A DNA stretch of 64,000 nucleotides from Bin5 sp965200685 (lineage in GTDB: Bacteria; Chloroflexota; Anaerolineae; Caldilineales; Caldilineaceae). The position numbers were made by a program, and so were the translations under genes. The notes under the pieces are model-generated. The model was given only the letters and a program-made list of their open reading frames with translations. It was not told where the DNA came from and did no database searches. The DNA is taken from positions 2,294,001 to 2,358,000 of the forward strand of contig OZ241379.1 of assembly GCA_965200685.1 (NCBI GenBank), read 5' to 3'. Of this stretch, positions 23,306-31,472 are shown piece after piece; the stretch's first letter is position 1, and each line of letters opens with the position of its first letter.

Positions 23306-24406
23306 ATGACCAAATATCGGGCCGCTGTCATCGGCCATACAGGCAGAGGGAATTATGGCCACAACCTAGATACAGTCTACCTAAGTATGCCGGAGATTGA
23401 GCTTGTTGCTGTGGCCGATGCTGACCCGGGCGGCGCAGCCGCGGCCGGGGCGCGGTTGGGCATAAGCCCTGACAACTGTTACCGAGATTATCGACAGATG
23501 TTGGCCCAGGAGAAGTTGGATCTGGTGAGTGTTGCCCCCCGCTGGCTGGACCAACATCATGACATGGTCATCGCCGTGGCAGAGGCCGGCGTGCGCGGCA
23601 TCTTCTGTGAAAAGCCTTTTGCCAGAACCTTGGCCGAAGCGGATGCCATGATCGCTGCCTGTGACCGAGCCGGAACGAAAATCACAGTTGCTCATCAGAG
23701 TCGTGTCCAGCAATTTGCCCATAAACTGAAAGAGTTGCTCGCGGATGGCCTCATCGGCCAGGTCAAGGAAGTCCACAGTGCCGGCAAGCAGGACCACCGG
23801 GGCGGGGGGCAGGACCTGATGGTGCTGGGAACCCACACCCTCGATCTGCTCTGCTTTCTCTTTGGCCGGCCGCGCTGGGTACAGGCCTATATTCTCCAAG
23901 ATGGACACGATGCCGGGCCGCAGGATGCGAGGCAGGGCGATGAGGAGATCGGCCCCATCCTGGGCGACCATTTACAGGCCACCTATGCGTTTGAGAAGGG
24001 GATCATCGGCACCTTTCTCTCTCGCCGTCGCACTGTACGCCCGGGCCCGCGGCCAGGTGGGCTGGAGATCTATGGAACAGAGGGCATCCTGGTCCATCGT
24101 GATGGGTATGTGCTCCACTATCCCCATCCCAATTGGACACCAGCCCTCACCGAGCCAACATGGAACGTGGTGCTGAAACCCTACAGTCCAGGCTTTGATC
24201 TGCTGAATGCCTTAATGGTACGGGATCTGATCGCCGCGATTGAGGAGGATCGTGACCCTATTGCAAGCGGACGCGATGCGCGCTGGGCCTTGGAGATGAT
24301 CCTCGGTGTGTATGCTGCCCATCGTCATGGACGTACCCGGCTGCCGTTGGCGGACCGTACACATCCGCTCCATGATTGGGTCGCTGAAAAATCAGTAGGC
24401 CAGTGA
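23306..24406 (+). CDS. Gfo/Idh/MocA family oxidoreductase
   Basis: A 366-aa NAD(P)-dependent oxidoreductase, third of the family here. It opens KYRAAVIGHTGRGNYGHNLD, has VELVAVADADPGGAA-like residues (ELVAVADADPGGAAAAGARL) for the adenine-ribose pocket, GVRGIFCEKPFARTLAEADAM with the EKP catalytic Lys, and a substrate domain with HQSRVQQFAHKLKELLADGLIGQVKEVHSAG and GTHTLDLLCFLFG, which contains the active-site His. AAAGGA stands 7 nt before the ATG. Spacing to neighbours is 36 and 84 bp. Three paralogues plus a half-length one in one operon suggest sequential oxidations or epimerisations of related sugars. Confidence 0.91.
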   Translation: MTKYRAAVIGHTGRGNYGHNLDTVYLSMPEIELVAVADADPGGAAAAGARLGISPDNCYRDYRQMLAQEKLDLVSVAPRWLDQHHDMVIAVAEAGVRGIFCEKPFARTLAEADAMIAACDRAGTKITVAHQSRVQQFAHKLKELLADGLIGQVKEVHSAGKQDHRGGGQDLMVLGTHTLDLLCFLFGRPRWVQAYILQDGHDAGPQDARQGDEEIGPILGDHLQATYAFEKGIIGTFLSRRRTVRPGPRPGGLEIYGTEGILVHRDGYVLHYPHPNWTPALTEPTWNVVLKPYSPGFDLLNALMVRDLIAAIEEDRDPIASGRDARWALEMILGVYAAHRHGRTRLPLADRTHPLHDWVAEKSVGQ

Positions 24407-24490
24407 GTAGTGGAGCACAACAGGGATATCTACCGCAGTTTGCTCTTACTGGCCACAGGCTACAGTAATGAAATGACGGGATGAGCAAAA

Positions 24491-25354
24491 ATGAAACGAA
24501 TCAACCAAGTGATTGAACTGCTTGAAGCGGGCCAGCCGGTCTATTGGGATGGCGGCCAGGAGCTCAGTTATGAAGGGGGCGTCAAAAGTGCCCAGACTTT
24601 CGCCGATTGGCTGGTCATTGGCATTGAACATCAGCCCTACGATATCGTCGGCCTGAACGCTTTTATGCGTGGTCTTGTGGCGGGCGGCCCAACACGGACG
24701 GGCCATCGCACACCAACAGTGCTGGTTACACTGCCATTTGACGGTGTGGATGAATTTGTTGTGCGTAACAATGCTTGGATGATCAAGCAAGTCTTGGCGA
24801 CCGGCATTCATGGGATCCTGCTCTGCCATGCAGAGACGCCTGGGGCCGTGAAGGAGTTCGTGGAGTGGGTGCGTTACCCTTTCCAGACAAAAGGTGTAGG
24901 CGAAGGGTTGGGCCAAGGCCGGCGCGGCTCCGGTGGTCAGGACAATGCCGCTCATATTTGGGGCATCTCAACCCAAGAGTATTTACGCAAGGCCGATGTC
25001 TGGCCATTGAACCCGGAAGGTGAACTTCTGCTGGGGATTAAGATTGAGAACAGGCGCGCATTGACCAATGCCGAGGCCAGCACGCAGGTGCCGGGGATCG
25101 CCTTTGCCGAATGGGGCCCATCGGATATGCGGATGACCTTCGGCTATGATACTGTACGCACCCGGGAAAATACAGAAGAAGGTGAACTGAGGGCCGCCCG
25201 AGATCAGGTATTTGCCGCATGTAAGGCGGCGAACATCGGCTTTCTGGATGCAGTCTATCCTGATACTGTGGAGGATAAGATTGCAGAGGGTGTCACCTTC
25301 CCGGCCGGCAATGAGGAATCGGCAATTGTCGGGCGCAAATATACCAAGTGCTGA
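24491..25354 (+). CDS. HpcH/HpaI aldolase/citrate lyase family protein
   Basis: A 287-aa TIM-barrel protein related to class II 2-keto-3-deoxy-sugar acid aldolases (HpaI, GarL type), which split 2-keto-3-deoxy acids into pyruvate and an aldehyde. The arrangement FADWLVIGIEHQPYDIVGL, VRNNAWMIKQVLATGIHGIL, LLLGIKIENRRALTNAEA and GIAFAEWGPSDMRMTFGY follows the family order 'D.v..D.EH', 'K..LD.Ga.G...P', 'iEt..a..n', 'd...iGp.DL'. Several catalytic positions are shifted from the HpaI consensus, so the reaction may differ. It is the last gene of the operon and fits as the carbon-carbon cleavage step after the dehydrogenases. Confidence 0.82.
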   Translation: MKRINQVIELLEAGQPVYWDGGQELSYEGGVKSAQTFADWLVIGIEHQPYDIVGLNAFMRGLVAGGPTRTGHRTPTVLVTLPFDGVDEFVVRNNAWMIKQVLATGIHGILLCHAETPGAVKEFVEWVRYPFQTKGVGEGLGQGRRGSGGQDNAAHIWGISTQEYLRKADVWPLNPEGELLLGIKIENRRALTNAEASTQVPGIAFAEWGPSDMRMTFGYDTVRTRENTEEGELRAARDQVFAACKAANIGFLDAVYPDTVEDKIAEGVTFPAGNEESAIVGRKYTKC

Positions 25355-25366
25355 GAACACCAGTGA

Positions 25367-25408
25367 CGAGAAATTTCTCGCCATGAATCACTGCAGTTTT
25401 GCGAGAAA
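25367..25408 (+). promoter_or_regulatory. overlapping inverted repeats at the operon end
   Basis: A 14-bp perfect palindrome CGAGAAATTTCTCG (25367-25380) shares its right arm with a second inverted repeat TTTCTCGC / GCGAGAAA (25374-25381 and 25401-25408). The two stems are mutually exclusive. The rest of 25355-25611 holds only a 28-codon frame (25413-25499) that I cannot support as a gene. Confidence 0.4.
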
Positions 25409-25611
25409 AGCCATGTCGAAATCTGAGGACCTCCGAGATGTATCTCCTCATGCGATTGCCGATGACATAGAAGCCGGTGATTCCCTTGCAGCCCTATGAA
25501 GGTTTTCCCGTGCAGCTTTGTGAGCCAGCGCGCGGCCCACCCGGTCAGAGCTGGCACAGCAGCTCCGATGTGCAGCCCTGTGGAACAAATCTTATACCTC
25601 GGATTTCAGGA

Positions 25612-26280
25612 TCAAAGGATCTCAAGTAGAGGAAAGAAACGGGATTTCAGCAGTTTGTAGAGATCAGGTCCTGTGATGAACCCTTGGGGCAGCAGGAGAT
25701 CCAAGCCATTGATGCGCCTGATTCTATGCACCTCTGTCTGTTGTGTACGGGGGTTAAACACGGAGCAGCGGATGCTTTCGTGCGTTTGTTCACATGATGT
25801 TGATGCTTTCTTGCAGCTAACATTGATATTATCAGCGGCGAGCACGCAATCATAGTCAAATCCTGTGAAGTTTTCAAAGGGAATGATGTCGTTGAATTGA
25901 TTGGCCGCGTTGTTCGTAACCCTGCCATTGATCGAATCAGGGAAGGACAGAATATTGTACTGTCTCCATATTGTCATATCGGCCTCTGCGAGACGGACCG
26001 ACCTTCTTATGTTGAAGTCGTATACATAATAGCCGGCGTGCCCACCTCTCGCCGCGTGCTGGCAATCGTCTATCTGCTCCTGCAAGGTGTCGCCTAGCTC
26101 CGGTTCTCCGTTGCTACATCCCTGTAGGTACAGCAGTTGCGCGCTGAAAGGCCCCTCGACATAGCGCGGAATCTCTTTATGTTCTTTGTAGAGAGTGAAA
26201 AGGCGATAGCCCCCTATCGTCAACATCATCAACAAGAGGAAGGATAGAGGGATACCGATTGTTGCGATTCGCGTATTCAT
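25612..26280 (-). CDS. hypothetical single-pass membrane protein
   Basis: A 222-aa protein with one N-terminal transmembrane helix (residues 5-27, TIGIPLSFLLLMMLTIGGY) and a soluble domain of about 190 residues that should lie outside the cytoplasm. The domain has five or more cysteines (QGCSNGE, DDCQHAAR, YDCVLAADNINVSCKKASTSC, RCSVFN), consistent with disulfides in an exported protein. I recognise no family. The ATG at 26280 is preferred; a TTG at 26316 would add 12 residues. Neither start has a good Shine-Dalgarno. It lies alone between the catabolic operon and the divergent propeller gene. Confidence 0.7.
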   Translation of the reverse strand: MNTRIATIGIPLSFLLLMMLTIGGYRLFTLYKEHKEIPRYVEGPFSAQLLYLQGCSNGEPELGDTLQEQIDDCQHAARGGHAGYYVYDFNIRRSVRLAEADMTIWRQYNILSFPDSINGRVTNNAANQFNDIIPFENFTGFDYDCVLAADNINVSCKKASTSCEQTHESIRCSVFNPRTQQTEVHRIRRINGLDLLLPQGFITGPDLYKLLKSRFFPLLEIL

Positions 26281-26407
26281 CGCAACACTATACAACAATC
26301 GTTCCAAGTGTAACAAATACCAAAGCTAGATTCGTGGAACGATGCCACGAGCTACTCTTCACGAACCACTGCAATTCTGCCACAAACCACGGAAGTTGGA
26401 CAATGTA

Positions 26408-28024
26408 ATGACCGCATCCCCAGAAAAAAAGAACCCAATCGAGCAGTTGGCAATCCAGCGCAAAACTGAGCGCATCTGGCAGGGAGAAGAAGCAGTGCCC
26501 GCCAGCTATCCTTACATCCTGCCCGACTATCGCCAACCCTTCCCTCATATAGGGACAGAGCAGCAGCTCTTCTTGGATAACTATATGGTCGAATGGCTCT
26601 ATGACCTAGACCGGGTGCTGGAGAGACCGCGCAAACATGATGGTCCGGTCATGCTTCTCAATGATTTTGACTGGGAAGGGGCAGGATTTACCCTGCCCCG
26701 CGCGATCTACGACGAGGAAGAACGCCTCTTCAAGATGTGGTACTGCATTACCACGGACCCCTATGTGAAGACCGATCATCTGGTGCTCTGCTATGCAGAG
26801 TCAGAAGATGGACTTTCTTGGCACAAACCGCTAGACCGGGGCGGAGTTCCCTACAGGCAGCATACTCACACCAATATCGTGTTGGATGGGGCCGACTGGC
26901 ACACTGTTCTGCGGGAACCCCATGAACCCGACCCGGACAAACGCTATAAGATCGTCTTCTGGGATACGAATAGCCCCCTGAAATTCGGCATAGCCTATTC
27001 CGCCGACGGCATCCAAGCTACCCGTACCCAAGTCACGCCCTATCGCCTCACGCATAACGTATGCACCTTCTGGGATCCTGCCATCCAGAAATATGTCAGC
27101 TATGGGCAGCATGGCCATCATTGGAACTATCTCTATCGGGTGCGCGGTGTTGGCAGGCAGGAAAGCGAGGACCTCTTGCGCTGGTCGCCGCGTACAGCAG
27201 TGCTCCTGCCTGATGGCAATGAGCCTCCTTCCACCGAATATGGCACCATGGCCGTACACAAGGTCGGTTCTCTCTATATCGGCACAGTAGCCCGCTACGA
27301 TATGGATCCGGCTTGGCACAGCAGTGGGCCTAAGGGGCAGAAGAACAACTTTCGCGACTATGTACATCCCCATCAACGCCTAGTCTACAGCCGTGATGGC
27401 TTCCAGTGGTCCTTTGCTGCCAACCGTGCGGCCTGGATGGAGAACGGGCCGCCGGGCAGCTTTGACTATGGCTATGTGGACCATCTCTCGGCCCCAGTCT
27501 GTTACGATGGCCAGCTCTATTTCTACTACTGGGCTGTACGCACCAAGCAGGATATGTTTATGTGGCCCAACGCACAGGATATCATCATACCCCCCGAAAA
27601 GCGGCGGGCCGAATATCCGCAAACAGACTACTGGCTGTCCTTGTCTACAGCAGAACGGCGGCGGTTGCACAGTGTTGGCCTGGCCACCCTGCGCCAGGAT
27701 GGCTATATGCGTGTCCAGCCCCAACATGGGCAGGGAACTCTATTGACCCGTCAGTTCGTTTTTGAAGGCGACCGGCTCTATCTGAATCTGAACGCGGATT
27801 TTGGCTGGGCCCAAGTAGAAGTATTGGATGATGAAATGGTGCCGATTGCCGGCTTCACTCGCTCAGATTGTGACCTGATTCGCGGTGACTCCGTCGCCCA
27901 TGAGGTACGCTGGCATGGCATTGCCGATGTGCGCGTCTTGTGGAACCGGCCCATCCGCCTGCAGATCTACATTACAGACGCTTGGCTCTATGGTTTTCGC
28001 TTTGGCTATGTGAGCAGCGGATGA
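26408..28024 (+). CDS. GH32/GH43-like five-bladed beta-propeller protein
   Basis: A 538-aa soluble protein with no signal peptide. The opening EQQLFLDNYMVEWLYDLDRVL followed by RPRKHDGPVM resembles a large group of uncharacterised proteins in Planctomycetes and Chloroflexi whose fold is a GH32/43/62-type propeller. Blade-like repeats are visible: FKMWYCITTD, LVLCYAESEDGLSWHKPL, YKIVFWDTNSPLKFGIAYSADG, RLVYSRDGFQWSFA and LYFYYWAVRT. The 'Y..S.DG..W' repeats are characteristic. The C-terminal 110 residues (RQFVFEGDRLYLNLNADFGW) form a beta-sandwich typical of GH32 accessory domains. A glycoside hydrolase or binding role is likely; catalytic acids cannot be assigned by eye. ATG at 26408 chosen; the spacer before it carries a repeated motif. 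Confidence 0.78.
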   Translation: MTASPEKKNPIEQLAIQRKTERIWQGEEAVPASYPYILPDYRQPFPHIGTEQQLFLDNYMVEWLYDLDRVLERPRKHDGPVMLLNDFDWEGAGFTLPRAIYDEEERLFKMWYCITTDPYVKTDHLVLCYAESEDGLSWHKPLDRGGVPYRQHTHTNIVLDGADWHTVLREPHEPDPDKRYKIVFWDTNSPLKFGIAYSADGIQATRTQVTPYRLTHNVCTFWDPAIQKYVSYGQHGHHWNYLYRVRGVGRQESEDLLRWSPRTAVLLPDGNEPPSTEYGTMAVHKVGSLYIGTVARYDMDPAWHSSGPKGQKNNFRDYVHPHQRLVYSRDGFQWSFAANRAAWMENGPPGSFDYGYVDHLSAPVCYDGQLYFYYWAVRTKQDMFMWPNAQDIIIPPEKRRAEYPQTDYWLSLSTAERRRLHSVGLATLRQDGYMRVQPQHGQGTLLTRQFVFEGDRLYLNLNADFGWAQVEVLDDEMVPIAGFTRSDCDLIRGDSVAHEVRWHGIADVRVLWNRPIRLQIYITDAWLYGFRFGYVSSG

Positions 28025-28040
28025 GGCCGTAACTTCCACT

Positions 28041-28066
28041 AGCCACGGATGTTCAGTACCGTGGCT
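28041..28066 (+). terminator. hairpin after the propeller gene
   Basis: A perfect 8-bp inverted repeat AGCCACGG / CCGTGGCT with a 10-nt loop begins 17 bp after the stop codon. No T-run follows, so termination strength is uncertain. Confidence 0.4.
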
Positions 28067-28161
28067 GGACAGCAGGGTTGACTAGATTGTTTGGCACAGA
28101 AAATTTTGTCATTGTCCCCACTATTGCGGTTCGTGGTGTTATGATTCACTATCCTAGATGA

Positions 28162-28202
28162 TACAATAGATTCGGAATCGGAGAGTGAGAACATCTCTCA
28201 CT
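28162..28202 (+). promoter_or_regulatory. possible -10 box and operator-like repeat before the defence-like island
   Basis: TACAAT (28162-28167) with a poor -35 (TTATGA, 17-bp spacing) is followed by a 7-bp inverted repeat AGTGAGA / TCTCACT (28184-28190, 28196-28202) with a 5-nt loop. The repeat would lie at the start of the transcript, where an operator or an attenuating hairpin could act. Box quality is low. The gap 28025-28288 holds no gene. Confidence 0.3.
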
Positions 28203-28288
28203 TCTTTCAACTCATCCCTAGCGTACACAAATGCACAGCAATATAACAATTGGGTTTGATTGGCAAGGGATACGCAGAGGAGGGCCAC

Positions 28289-29362
28289 ATGTTCGAGTGC
28301 TTTCGGATACAAAATTATCGCGTCTTCAAGGATATCGAAATCAGCGGGTTGAGCCGCATCAACCTCTTTGGCGGTAAGAACAACACCGGTAAGACAAGCA
28401 TGCTTGAGGCGATCTCTCTGCTGGTCGGGGCGGGAGATCCGCGCTGGCTCATGAGTACCAATGTGATCCGTGGGCTGGATCCTGGCAGCACAATCGTACC
28501 ACAATCGGTAGAGACCTTGTGGCAGCAGTTGTTCTATCACTTGGACACGAGCAAACCCATCGAAATTGAGGGGCACCATAGGTCCCACGGACTCTTGTCC
28601 CTGAAAATCACATGGGAGCGTCCGCAGACAACCCAGCTTACTTTTGATACTGCTGGCCGTCCTTCGGAGGCAGACCTTGTTAGCGGACGCTCGCTTATAT
28701 TTCAGTATAGCGGTCCTGGGGGGGTACAAGGCGAAGGTCGTGTACGCCTGAATGAACAGGGCCTTGAGATCCAGCAGCCTAGTATAGATGTACCGTTTCT
28801 GGGGGCGATTCTCACCTCGCGAACCGGGAGTAACCAAGAGGATGCCACACGTTTGGGGCAGTTGAGAATTAAGAAACATGGGCAGATTCTCCTAGAAGCT
28901 CTACAAACCATTGAACCGAGACTGCAAAGCATTGAGGACAATGCTGCCAGTGGGACACCAATGATCTGGGGTGACATCGGGTTATCTGAACTGGTGCCGC
29001 TGTCGACCATGGGCGAGGGCATGACCCGAATCGCCCGCTTGGTCCTTGCCATAGCCACTGCATCCGAAGGTGTGGTCTTGGTAGATGAGATCGAAAACGG
29101 GCTGCACTACTCAGTACAGCCCAAGGTATGGAAGGCCATTGACAAAGCAGCCCAGCAGTTTGATACTCAGATATTGGCCACTACGCACAATTTTGAATGC
29201 TTACAATCTGCCTATAAGGCCCTCGGCCCGCAAGGCTTTCGCTACCATCGGCTTTCTGCTAGGCTAAAAAATCGCCGTGGTGAAGATATCCCCAATCGTT
29301 TTGTCACCTATGAACCAGGGACAATAGACGTAGCCATTCGACATCACCTTGAGGTCCGCTGA
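28289..29362 (+). CDS. AAA family (OLD/RecF-like, AAA_15) ATPase, partner of a TOPRIM-like protein
   Basis: A 357-aa P-loop ATPase of the SMC/RecF/OLD-like group. It opens MFECFRIQNYRVFKDIEISG, the usual first strand of this family, with Walker A GKNNTGKTS (about residues 29-37), an ABC-like signature LSTMGEGMTRIARLVLAIA, Walker B VVLVDEIENGLH and an H-loop ILATTHNFECL. There is no fused nuclease domain, unlike OLD or GajA. The next gene, 2 bp downstream, codes for a DUF3226-type TOPRIM-like protein, so the pair looks like a split OLD nuclease, similar in layout to PARIS (AriA/AriB). GGAGGG a few bases before the ATG at 28289 sets the start. An anti-phage role is inferred from architecture and context. 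Confidence 0.88.
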   Translation: MFECFRIQNYRVFKDIEISGLSRINLFGGKNNTGKTSMLEAISLLVGAGDPRWLMSTNVIRGLDPGSTIVPQSVETLWQQLFYHLDTSKPIEIEGHHRSHGLLSLKITWERPQTTQLTFDTAGRPSEADLVSGRSLIFQYSGPGGVQGEGRVRLNEQGLEIQQPSIDVPFLGAILTSRTGSNQEDATRLGQLRIKKHGQILLEALQTIEPRLQSIEDNAASGTPMIWGDIGLSELVPLSTMGEGMTRIARLVLAIATASEGVVLVDEIENGLHYSVQPKVWKAIDKAAQQFDTQILATTHNFECLQSAYKALGPQGFRYHRLSARLKNRRGEDIPNRFVTYEPGTIDVAIRHHLEVR

Positions 29363-29364
29363 CT

Positions 29365-29982
29365 ATGATCGGTCCACAGCCAATTGAGTCGAAAATCCAG
29401 CTTTTCGTTGAAGGAAACGATCAGCGCAATTTCTTTGAAGCGTTCAGAGATCATCTGGGCCTAGATCATATCCAGATACAGAATTTCGGGGGTGTGGACG
29501 ATCTGCGTGATTTTCTGCTGAGGCTGGCGGCCTCGAATGAATTCATTACGATGGTTGAGGGCATCGGCATCGTGCGGGATGCGGAAAGATCCCCGCAGTC
29601 GGCGTTCCAGAGCGTGCAGAACTCACTGAGAAATGCCGGGTTGCCCGTGCCATCCCGCCCTAGGGAACGAGAACACAGCGACGCTGCCGCCCCGGCAGTG
29701 ACGGTGCTGATCCTGCCGCACGATGACAGACTAGGCATGCTTGAAACACTCCTCTGTCAGACCCTCACTGGCCAGATGAATGACTGTATTGATTCCTATT
29801 TTGACTGTGTCCAGGGCCTGCCGGACGTGGACATGAGACGCCCACACAAGGCCCGTGCTCATGCCTATATCGCAACACAGCCCGAGCCGAATCTCTCCGT
29901 GGGTGTGGCGGCCAAGAGGGACTATTGGGATTTTGAGCACAGCGCATTCACCGTTGTTCGTCGATTCCTAGAGACATTGTAG
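29365..29982 (+). CDS. DUF3226-type TOPRIM-like protein
   Basis: A 205-aa protein of the DUF3226 type, which belongs to the TOPRIM-like fold. The acidic residues expected for this fold are present: Glu in IQLFVEGNDQRNFFEAF, the D-x-E pair in GIGIVRDAERSPQSAFQSV, and a later acidic site in TVLILPHDDRLGMLETLLC. DUF3226 proteins almost always sit next to an AAA_15-type ATPase, as here, and are presumed to be its nuclease or nucleotide-handling effector. It begins 2 bp after the ATPase stop, with GAGG 10 nt upstream, so the two are certainly co-translated. Activity has to be shown experimentally. Confidence 0.85.
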   Translation: MIGPQPIESKIQLFVEGNDQRNFFEAFRDHLGLDHIQIQNFGGVDDLRDFLLRLAASNEFITMVEGIGIVRDAERSPQSAFQSVQNSLRNAGLPVPSRPREREHSDAAAPAVTVLILPHDDRLGMLETLLCQTLTGQMNDCIDSYFDCVQGLPDVDMRRPHKARAHAYIATQPEPNLSVGVAAKRDYWDFEHSAFTVVRRFLETL

Positions 29983-30031
29983 AGAATTTAACCGCAGTTG
30001 CTAGTTTTTCGTATACAAGAGGAAAGCCACC

Positions 30032-31471
30032 ATGCAATCCCCCAATGATTCAACATCACCCGTAACATTCCGCTTCAAAAATCTCGGCCCTGTAGATGAA
30101 GCCGAGCTGGAGTTGGGCGACCTCACCATCATCGCCGGGCGCAACAACACCGGCAAGACCTACCTAGTCTATACGCTCTACGGCTTCCTGAAAATGTGGA
30201 ATGAATGGCCGGGTGCAGTAGACTATTTCCGCAAAGAAAGGAATACGAGCACACAATCTGATACCAAGCAGCCCTCGCCCATAGAAAGGCTCATCAAAGA
30301 CGCAAGAACAGCGGGGCATGCTAGGCGCGAAGTCGACAGGGAAACGCTCAACCAGGAGCGAAAGGCAGTAATTCAAGAGTTAGTTCGTGACTTCTCGGAA
30401 GGAGCATTGTCCGGTGTATTCAGTTCCCCACCCAGTGCTTTTGAAGGTGCTTCCATTGAAGTCGAGATCAGCGCTGAGTTCCCCGAAGAACGAAGTCTTG
30501 AAATATCCTTCCGAGCGGGTGAGGTATTTTCGATCCAGTACGATGGAACTGAAATTGTCATGACCTGTAGTAAGGTAGAGGAGGACGGCAGCGTTGAATT
30601 TTGGCTCTCGGATTTTTATCTTCGTTTCTTATTGCAGGAACTCTCCTATGATCCGTTCATTCTCTCCGCGGAGCGCTTTGGTATCTCGCTCTTCTACAAA
30701 GAACTTGACTTTACCAAAAATCGGCTGGTGGAATTATTGCAGAAAATGGGAGATGACAAAGACCGTGAGTCCTTTTCTCCCTTTCTCCTGATAGACAGAA
30801 CGACCAGCCGTTATGCTCTGCCTATCAAGGACAACATCGACTACACCAGAGGCATCTCTGACCTCCAAAAGGGGAGAAGCGATATCTTTGACAGCAAACT
30901 GTTTGACGATATTAAGGATATGATGGGTGGCTACTATCGGAGTGCTGGGGATGCCATCCAATTTAGGTCAAAGGCGCGCAAGCAACGCGGCTTTACCATA
31001 CCACTGCATATCGCATCCTCGTCCGCTCGCGAGTTGTCTGACCTATATTTCTTCTTGCGTCATGTCGCGCATGAGAACCATCTCCTCATCATTGACGAAC
31101 CGGAGAGCCATCTGGATACGGCCAACCAGATAGAGTTGGCCCGGCTGTTGGCGCGATGTGTACGGGCTGGCCTGAAGGTCCTGATCACCACACATAGCGA
31201 CTATATCGTTAAAGAGATCAACAACCTCATCATGTTGAGCAGACCCTTTGAGAATAAGGATCAGGTGGTGCGAAAGCTCAAATACCACAAGGATGACTTC
31301 CTTGACCCAGATGCAGTGCGGGCTTATGTCGCCGAAGGGAATAGCCTGAGCAGCTGTGAGATAGACACATTCGGCATTGATATGCCATCCTTTGAAGCAA
31401 CCATTGATGCGATCAACCAAGTATCAAACGAACTCGCATCTCGATTGATCATTGAGAATGAGGACGAATGA
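30032..31471 (+). CDS. second AAA family (AAA_15/OLD-like) ATPase, partner of a PD-(D/E)XK-like protein
   Basis: A 479-aa P-loop ATPase distinct from the one upstream. The start VTFRFKNLGPVDEAELELGDLTIIAGRNNTGKTYL has the AAA_15 first strand and Walker A (about residues 36-44). A long insertion of about 280 residues with helical, charged sequence (EVDRETLNQERKAVIQEL) precedes the signature-like SSARELSDLYFFLRH, Walker B HLLIIDEPESHLD and the H-loop VLITTHSDYIVKEINNLIML. Such insertions are coiled-coil or dimerisation arms in this family. AGAGGAAA precedes the ATG. The gene is 49 bp after the DUF3226 gene and runs directly into the nuclease-like gene, forming a second ATPase-effector pair. Confidence 0.87.
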   Translation: MQSPNDSTSPVTFRFKNLGPVDEAELELGDLTIIAGRNNTGKTYLVYTLYGFLKMWNEWPGAVDYFRKERNTSTQSDTKQPSPIERLIKDARTAGHARREVDRETLNQERKAVIQELVRDFSEGALSGVFSSPPSAFEGASIEVEISAEFPEERSLEISFRAGEVFSIQYDGTEIVMTCSKVEEDGSVEFWLSDFYLRFLLQELSYDPFILSAERFGISLFYKELDFTKNRLVELLQKMGDDKDRESFSPFLLIDRTTSRYALPIKDNIDYTRGISDLQKGRSDIFDSKLFDDIKDMMGGYYRSAGDAIQFRSKARKQRGFTIPLHIASSSARELSDLYFFLRHVAHENHLLIIDEPESHLDTANQIELARLLARCVRAGLKVLITTHSDYIVKEINNLIMLSRPFENKDQVVRKLKYHKDDFLDPDAVRAYVAEGNSLSSCEIDTFGIDMPSFEATIDAINQVSNELASRLIIENEDE

Positions 31472-31472
31472 C

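Noticed and set aside
25413..25499. 28-codon frame after the aldolase gene
   Set aside because: Too short, no recognised relative and no clear ribosome site; kept only as part of a finding.
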